Assembly (NCBI GenBank): GCA_009780595.1 | Contig: WQZT01000002.1 | Span: 1-21,832, forward strand | Source of the DNA: Treponema sp. | GTDB lineage: Bacteria; Spirochaetota; Spirochaetia; Treponematales; Breznakiellaceae | Direction: 5' to 3' | DNA length: 21,832 nt | Shown here: positions 17,498 through 21,832 of the stretch, piece after piece | Layout of the letters: each line of letters begins with the position of its first letter | How positions within the stretch are numbered: the stretch's first letter is position 1 | Notes under the pieces: generated by a model | Databases searched by the model: none | What the model was told of the DNA's origin: nothing | What the model saw: only the letters and a program-made list of their open reading frames with translations | Program-made: the position numbers and the translations under genes

Positions 17498-18369
17498 AGC
17501 GCGGCTTCTAACTGCGGAAGAATAAAATCCCAGACAGCCCACAGTATCGGCTCATAGTCGTATCTGTTTGCGTTAATTGTTACCACCGCGTCAAGCGCGG
17601 GAAACACAACGACGAGCTGCCCGTCTCTGCCATCGCAGCGAAACGCCCCGTGCCGGCACGTCCAAAACTGATAGCCGTACCCCAAATCCCAGTCCGGCTT
17701 GCTGGAGATTTCCCGCGTAGGAACATGGGTGCGCGTAGCTCCGTCTAGCCACCCGGCGGGAACAAGTTGGCGGCCTTCCCAGTTTCCCCGCTGCAACAGG
17801 AAACGCCCGAAAAGCGCCATCTGCGAAGTCGTCAGAAAAAGACCGGACGCGCCAATGTTGTAGCCGTCCTTGCTCATAAGCCATTCGGGATCGGGAATTC
17901 CCAGCGGGCGGAAAAGCCTGTCTAAAAGATAATCGCGCACAGTAAGCCCCGTTACCGTCGTCAGCACGACGGACAGCAGAAACGTGCATGTGTTGTCGTA
18001 GAAAAAACGTGTTCCCGGGTCTTTGTCGAGTTTGTACGCCAGCGCCTCATCGAGACTCTGCGGGCGGGTAAAAGCGCCGTGCCCCATCGTCATCGTCAGA
18101 AGATGTTGAACCGTCAGCGAATCCCAGCGCGGCTCATTCTGCGGGCGTTTAAAAATCTCCGTTATGCGGCTTGAAAGCTGGAGCTTGCCTTCGCTTATTG
18201 CCATTCCCACCGCAACGGAAACAAAACTCTTGCTCACCGAGTAAATTATTCTCGGCTCCTCCGCCGTCCAACGATGCCGGGCAACATCCGCGCCCCGCTG
18301 GTAAACAATCACACCTTCAAGCTTAAAGTCGTTCTGCTCCGCCGCCTGTACAAAAGGTTCGATATTCAT
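17488..18369 (-). CDS. Serine beta-lactamase-like hydrolase
   Basis: A 293-residue protein of the beta-lactamase/transpeptidase-like family (class C/esterase branch). The nucleophile motif is SVSK (Ser44, Lys47) within IIYSVSKSFVSVAVG, followed by the YxN motif (Tyr124-Asp-Asn126). Other family blocks are LTVQHLLTMTMGH, PLGIPDPEW and GLFLTTSQMALFGRFLLQRG. The third active-site element appears as CDGRDGQLVVVFP. There is no signal peptide, so it is probably cytoplasmic and more likely an esterase or peptidase than an antibiotic-resistance enzyme. CGGAG precedes the ATG. It lies 39 nt after the small membrane protein gene and overlaps rqcH by 10 nt. Confidence 0.9.
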   Translation of the reverse strand: MNIEPFVQAAEQNDFKLEGVIVYQRGADVARHRWTAEEPRIIYSVSKSFVSVAVGMAISEGKLQLSSRITEIFKRPQNEPRWDSLTVQHLLTMTMGHGAFTRPQSLDEALAYKLDKDPGTRFFYDNTCTFLLSVVLTTVTGLTVRDYLLDRLFRPLGIPDPEWLMSKDGYNIGASGLFLTTSQMALFGRFLLQRGNWEGRQLVPAGWLDGATRTHVPTREISSKPDWDLGYGYQFWTCRHGAFRCDGRDGQLVVVFPALDAVVTINANRYDYEPILWAVWDFILPQLEAALCP

Positions 18370-18408
18370 AAAAACTCCGATGATATTGTAATAATCCGCG
18401 CGCCGGAA

Positions 18409-18795
18409 CTAATCCGCGCCGGGCTTTGACTTGCCACCGCCGCGTTTGCCCGCACCTAAAAGCCCGCTGTCTTTTTTCCGCTGCCCGCGCAACACCAGAA
18501 AAATGATAAGCCCCAAAATGAACAGAAAAACCAGAAGGAAAATAAGAAGCTCTGTGCTAAGCCTCTTTTCAGGCTCCGGCTCAACCGGCTCCTGAAAACC
18601 CGGAACGGGAATCTGCACAGCAACCTCCCCGGGACCAACAATCAAAACAATGCCGCAGACCACAAGCGCCAGCGCAATAAGAGCCAGTGCCGCAAATGCC
18701 GCCCGCTTTAACAACCGCGAAGATTTCCGGGAAAAGGCAAAATAAATTATCACCCCTAAAAGCCCGGCAGAAAGAATTACCAGTACAAACAGCAT
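18409..18795 (-). CDS. Small three-helix membrane protein of unknown function
   Basis: A 128-residue protein with three predicted membrane segments (about residues 2-21, 32-54 and 83-102). Residues 55-80 form a loop rich in Pro and Glu (PGEVAVQIPVPGFQEPVEPEPE). The C-terminal tail is basic, Gly-rich and likely cytoplasmic (RGQRKKDSGLLGAGKRGGGK). I recognise no family. It is the first gene of the minus-strand run with the beta-lactamase-like hydrolase and rqcH. The ATG has no Shine-Dalgarno and sits 6 nt after a TATACT -10 box, suggesting a leaderless mRNA. Confidence 0.72.
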   Translation of the reverse strand: MLFVLVILSAGLLGVIIYFAFSRKSSRLLKRAAFAALALIALALVVCGIVLIVGPGEVAVQIPVPGFQEPVEPEPEKRLSTELLIFLLVFLFILGLIIFLVLRGQRKKDSGLLGAGKRGGGKSKPGAD

Positions 18796-18801
18796 ACCCT
18801 A

Positions 18802-18807
18802 AGTATA
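18802..18807 (-). promoter_or_regulatory. -10 box of the membrane protein operon
   Basis: TATACT on the minus strand lies 6 nt before the ATG. A matching -35 box is poor (TTCCGT at 17 nt), so the promoter call rests mainly on the -10 box. Confidence 0.35.
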
Positions 18808-18870
18808 CCACACCCGCGCCACATACGGAACATGGGAAAAGTTACGGAACACAGAGATAAATCAGCTTAC

Positions 18871-18899
18871 TCGACAAACTCAAGTATTCAGGGTACTAT
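18871..18899 (+). promoter_or_regulatory. Predicted lgt promoter, adjacent to the start codon
   Basis: TCGACA (18871-18876), 17 nt and TACTAT (18894-18899) form a good promoter. Eight bases then separate the -10 box from ATG 18908, placing the transcription start on the start codon. Confidence 0.55.
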
Positions 18900-18907
18900 T
18901 GAACACT

Positions 18908-19984
18908 ATGCAATTTCCTTCGTGGCTTACGCCTGAAATAATTCCCGGCCTCCCTATCAGGTGGTACGGGCTTATGTATATCGTGGCTTTTACTGTAACG
19001 TACTTTGTTTTCCGCCGCCAAATAAAAGAGCGGAACTTTCCGATAAATGACGATGATCTCTCCGGGCTTTTCCTGTGGGCGATTGTTTGCCTCATTGCAG
19101 GCGCGCGGATTTTTTACGCGCTCGTGTACGACATCGACGGCGAATTCCGCCGCGCCCCGTGGCTGATTTTCTGGCCGTTCAGAAACGGCACGTTTGTCGG
19201 CTTGCAGGGGATGAGCTACCACGGCGGGGTTATCGGCGCATTTTTGGCGACCGTGATCTATTCAAAAGCTAAAAAGTTCAATTTCCGTGAAATCGGGGAT
19301 ATGTTTGCCGCCAGTATTCCGCTTGGCTTTACCTTTGGGCGGCTGGGTAATTTCATCAACGGCGAGCTGTACGGCCGCATCACCGCAAGCCCGCTGGGAA
19401 TTATTTTCCCCCACGGCGGTATCGCTCCGTGGCATCCCGATTTTGACCGCATTCGTGCCGCCGCCGCGCACATGGGAATAGCGAGCGTCGCCGGACCCGC
19501 CGGGATTCTCAACTTCCCCCGCCACCCTTCCCAGCTGTACCAGATGTTTTTTGAAGGCATTTTTCTCTGGGCGGTTATTTGGATGTGCCGCAACCGCAAG
19601 CCCTTCAAAGGCTTCCTGATAAGTATGTACTTTATCGGCTACGGCCTTATCCGCTTCATTATCGAATATTTTCGCCAGCCGGATGAAAACATTGGCTACC
19701 GCCTCCAGTTCGTTGCGTCTGAGCTTCCGCTCGCCATCGCCCACCCGCTTCTGGCGTTTTCCACCGGGCAAGTGCTGTGCTTTCTGATGATCGTTGCGGG
19801 CGTTGCGTGGGCACTCTTTGCCAGCCGCCTGGGCAACCGCGAGCCAGTGCTTGACTACGCGGCCGCCGGAGCGCATCTTACTGCCGGAGCGGGCGGGCAA
19901 GATTCACATCGCCGGAAAGAAGCTAGCGAATCTGCAAAATTAGAGCGCAACCGCCGTAGAAAATTGCGGAACAAGCTGAAGTAA
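18908..19984 (+). CDS. lgt: Prolipoprotein diacylglyceryl transferase
   Basis: A 358-residue inner-membrane enzyme that attaches diacylglycerol from phosphatidylglycerol to the lipobox Cys of prolipoproteins. Family hallmarks are IRWYGLMYIVAF near the start, SYHGGVIGAF (His105), and the signature GFTFGRLGNFINGELYGR with the essential Arg145. HPSQLYQMFFEG and IEYFRQPDENIGY follow. About seven membrane segments are expected. The C-terminus has an extra charged tail (last 45 or so residues, ending KLERNRRRKLRNKLK) beyond the usual family end. ATG 18908 is chosen; TTG 18899 in frame has an AGGG site at better spacing, but it overlaps the -10 box. Five predicted lipoproteins in this window are its likely substrates. 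Confidence 0.95.
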   Translation: MQFPSWLTPEIIPGLPIRWYGLMYIVAFTVTYFVFRRQIKERNFPINDDDLSGLFLWAIVCLIAGARIFYALVYDIDGEFRRAPWLIFWPFRNGTFVGLQGMSYHGGVIGAFLATVIYSKAKKFNFREIGDMFAASIPLGFTFGRLGNFINGELYGRITASPLGIIFPHGGIAPWHPDFDRIRAAAAHMGIASVAGPAGILNFPRHPSQLYQMFFEGIFLWAVIWMCRNRKPFKGFLISMYFIGYGLIRFIIEYFRQPDENIGYRLQFVASELPLAIAHPLLAFSTGQVLCFLMIVAGVAWALFASRLGNREPVLDYAAAGAHLTAGAGGQDSHRRKEASESAKLERNRRRKLRNKLK

Positions 19985-20087
19985 AAGGTATCACAAGCTC
20001 GATGTCCCGATGTTTCTAAAAGAGCTGTTACAGGAAGTTTCGCAATTTACGGTGAAGTAACGCGGTCGGCAAAGCGCCGGGGGCTTG

Positions 20088-20960
20088 CTACCGTATAAGC
20101 CCGGCTTCAAAGAGAAAACTTCTTGCCACGTCTCTGGGATCCTCTTGCTCGACATCGACGCGGTAATTGAGCTGGCGCATACTGTCGTCATTGAGAGTTC
20201 CCGCGAGCAGGTTCAGCGTTTGCACAAGCTCAGGATGCTTTTCGGCAACATCGCGGCGGATTATTGGAACAGCGTGGTAAAAGGGAAACGCGCCCAAATC
20301 ATCTTCAAGAACAACGAGGTTGTAGCGCAGCAAAAGCCCGTCGGTGGAGTACGCATCTATCACCTGAACATTGTCGTTTGCCAGCGCGATGTGGCGGAGG
20401 TTGCCGGAAAGAGCAACGCTGTCCTTAAAACGTATCCCGTACACAGCCTGCAACCCTAAAAGCCCATCGTGCCGCAACGTGAATTCCCCCGTCGAGCCCA
20501 GCGTTAGATTCGGAGAAACCTTTGCAAGGTCGGAAATGGTTTTTATGCCAAAGCTCTCGGCAGTGTCCTGCCTGATCGATAGCGTGTTTGAATTGTTGAA
20601 CCCAATTTCATCCAGCACGAGAATGTCGTGCCTATCCTGCATCTCGGTTCTCGTTACAGCAAGCACCTCATCGGCAGACTTCTTTTCAGTGTAGCCGAAG
20701 TAGTTAATAAAAATCGTGCCTGAGTATTCGACGTACAGATGCACATCGCCTGTTTTGATGGCGGCAAAGATAAGGTTCGAGCTGAGGCTGGGAACAAACT
20801 TTGTTGTAAGACTGGTGGTTTCATCGATGAGGATTTGCAGCATATTCCCGATGATAAGCTGCTCGGTAAAGTCCTTCGAGCCGATAATAATGACGTTCTC
20901 TTTATTCGAACATCCGATAAAAAAAACAGCCAACAGAATGGCTGCAAAAATCTTTCTCAT
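20088..20960 (-). CDS. Osmoprotectant (glycine betaine/choline-type) ABC transporter substrate-binding lipoprotein
   Basis: A 290-residue binding protein of the OpuAC/ProX family, lipid-anchored at Cys17 (FFIGC). The family signature is plain: IIIGSKDFTEQLIIGNMLQI near the N-terminus, VHLYVEYSGTIFINYFG (the aromatic ligand box of this family is usually in this region), ISDLAKVSPNLTLGSTGEF, and NDNVQVIDAYSTDGLL before the C-terminal lobe. It captures quaternary amines such as glycine betaine or carnitine outside the inner membrane. ATG 20960 is preferred over GTG 20978 because AGGAAG lies 6 nt upstream. No permease or ATPase gene is seen next to it. A small hairpin (20982-20999) lies in the leader. 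Confidence 0.92.
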   Translation of the reverse strand: MRKIFAAILLAVFFIGCSNKENVIIIGSKDFTEQLIIGNMLQILIDETTSLTTKFVPSLSSNLIFAAIKTGDVHLYVEYSGTIFINYFGYTEKKSADEVLAVTRTEMQDRHDILVLDEIGFNNSNTLSIRQDTAESFGIKTISDLAKVSPNLTLGSTGEFTLRHDGLLGLQAVYGIRFKDSVALSGNLRHIALANDNVQVIDAYSTDGLLLRYNLVVLEDDLGAFPFYHAVPIIRRDVAEKHPELVQTLNLLAGTLNDDSMRQLNYRVDVEQEDPRDVARSFLFEAGLIR

Positions 20961-21035
20961 GGTCACTTCCTGCTTCACGATACCACAGAGTTCTGCGGTT
21001 ATACAAGTACAATTGATGACAATAAAACAACACTA

Positions 21036-21073
21036 TTAAAAAACAAGCCCGCAATGAGGATTGCTGGCTTGTT
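21036..21073 (-). terminator. Strong terminator after the Gly-rich lipoprotein gene
   Basis: On the minus strand a long stem (AACAAGCC-A-GCAAT, loop CCTC, ATTGC-G-GGCTTGTT, one mismatch) is followed directly by a run of T (GTTTTTTAATAG). It ends the transcript of the gene at 21118-21832 and separates it from the osmoprotectant-binding gene. Confidence 0.85.
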
Positions 21074-21110
21074 GCTAGCGCTACCACAGTACGGTTACGC
21101 TACTCGTTGG
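21074..21110. repeat. Diverged copy of the 62-bp repeat junction
   Basis: GCTAGCGC (21074-21081) followed after 15 nt by ACGCTACTCGTTGG (21097-21110). In the tandem array the same two blocks occur as GCTAGCGC, 13 nt, ACGCTACGCGTTGG. The second block differs at one base of 14. This suggests a dispersed repeat family. Confidence 0.45.
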
Positions 21111-21117
21111 GCGAGTA

Positions 21118-21832
21118 TTACGGCTCAACACCAGGATCAGGGATACCAGTACCGCCGCCACTACTTCTGCCTCTCCATACCCATTGCAAGTGGCTGGGGT
21201 TACCCATTGAAAGGGTCATATTATTAGCTTCACGTTGTACATAAACGGCGTTCCAGCCTGCTTTCAGGCTCAGGTTGATATTCTTGGTTGTAGTATTCAT
21301 CTCAGGAGTTGTCTTACCAGTACCTGTAATGGTAACATCGCGGTCAACATAGAAATATACGACCTCCTCTCGTTCTCGCTTAGTCTGATCAGATGGTCTT
21401 TTTTCCCTTAGAAGCGTACCGTTCTTCCCGTCTGCACCCATTGCAAAGTCCAGTTCGGCAATCTTAACAGTAGATGGGGAAAACTTAAAATTGGCATACA
21501 ATTGAAGCAGGACAGAAAGTATTTCTTGTTTATTAGGAGCAGGTATTTCCTCAGGTTTTGGTTCTCCAATAGTAAAATTAAATTGACCATTTTCAACTTT
21601 CCCTGTACCAACGGTAAAAAAGTGCCACGTGTTATTATCTTCCTTACAACCAGCTTTTAATTCTGAACTTCCGGTAAAATCAACGAGGGTTTCACCATTC
21701 TCCAGTGAGAAGTCTATTGTCTTTACCTGCCCGCTCAGTGTAAGGGTCTTTCCAAGAGATACCCCGCCGCTACCTCCTCCTCCGCCGCCCCCACAACCTC
21801 CGCCAGAATCACTGCTACACGCCGAAAACCAG
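21118..21832 (-). CDS. Gly/Cys-rich-linker lipoprotein, N-terminal signal outside window
   Basis: The frame is open from the stop at 21118 to the window edge (about 237 codons). Its first visible residues read WFSACSSDSGGGCGGGG, which looks like the end of a lipoprotein signal peptide (FSAC) followed by a Gly-rich, Cys-containing linker. Two beta-rich segments follow: roughly VSLGKTLTLSGQVKTIDFSL and onward, then KIAELDFAMGADGKNG to the C-terminus, with phrases such as DVTITGTGKTTPEMNT and LKAGWNAVYVQREANN. The sequence ends in a Gly/Pro tail (SSGGGTGIPDPGVEP). The style resembles Treponema surface or outer-membrane lipoproteins; I cannot name a function. Internal start codons such as the TTG at 21501 are not needed. 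Confidence 0.78.
   Translation of the reverse strand, partial: WFSACSSDSGGGCGGGGGGGSGGVSLGKTLTLSGQVKTIDFSLENGETLVDFTGSSELKAGCKEDNNTWHFFTVGTGKVENGQFNFTIGEPKPEEIPAPNKQEILSVLLQLYANFKFSPSTVKIAELDFAMGADGKNGTLLREKRPSDQTKREREEVVYFYVDRDVTITGTGKTTPEMNTTTKNINLSLKAGWNAVYVQREANNMTLSMGNPSHLQWVWRGRSSGGGTGIPDPGVEP

Noticed and set aside
17498..17542. Longer rqcH start at 17542
   Set aside because: The 15 extra residues lie wholly inside the upstream hydrolase gene and precede the normal NFACT-N start.
19985..20087. Possible tRNA or small RNA between lgt and the osmoprotectant-binding gene
   Set aside because: Only short imperfect pairings (AGCTC/GAGCT, CGGC/GCCG) are visible. No cloverleaf or T-loop sequence is present.

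Overview
The window looks like a stretch of ordinary chromosome from a spirochaete, most likely a Treponema-type organism with moderate to high GC. The evidence is the gene content (asnS, groEL, ppdK, infA, lgt, an NFACT protein), five predicted lipoproteins with loose spirochaete-style lipoboxes, OmpA- and LysM-type envelope proteins, and a short hypothetical gene after groEL that reads like a Treponema family. I see no phage, insertion sequence, CRISPR array, tRNA or rRNA. The genus is inferred from protein style, not from a marker gene.

Layout. Positions 1-1752 (+) hold the 3' end of asnS and a D-alanyl-D-alanine carboxypeptidase. Positions 1717-5884 (-) hold a PlsC-like acyltransferase with a zinc-ribbon tail, a LysM protein coupled to a helical lipoprotein, and rnhA. 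groEL (6046-7689, +) is divergent from rnhA with overlapping -35 boxes and is followed by four stacked inverted repeats and a small hypothetical gene. Positions 8305-12422 (-) hold an M20-family amidohydrolase and pyruvate phosphate dikinase, which carries an unusual Lys/Ala/Pro tail. Positions 12423-12770 have no gene but contain a palindromic promoter region and three tandem 62-bp structured repeats. infA (-) follows. Positions 13204-15889 (+) form an operon of OmpA porin, OmpA-domain lipoprotein and an iron-type solute-binding lipoprotein. Positions 15893-18795 (-) form an operon of a small membrane protein, a serine beta-lactamase-like hydrolase and rqcH. lgt (+) is next. Positions 20088-21832 (-) hold an osmoprotectant-binding lipoprotein and, after a strong terminator, the C-terminal part of a Gly/Cys-rich lipoprotein that runs off the window.

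How the genes fit together. Much of the window serves the cell envelope: peptidoglycan trimming (DacA), peptidoglycan-binding proteins (LysM, two OmpA domains), a phospholipid-type acyltransferase, and Lgt, which would lipidate the five lipoproteins. The rest is translation and protein quality control (asnS, infA, groEL, rqcH) and central carbon metabolism (ppdK).

The least explained signals are the tandem repeat block with a diverged relative about 8.5 kb away, the PPDK tail, the twinned OmpA domains, and a recurring promoter arrangement that implies leaderless mRNAs for four genes.
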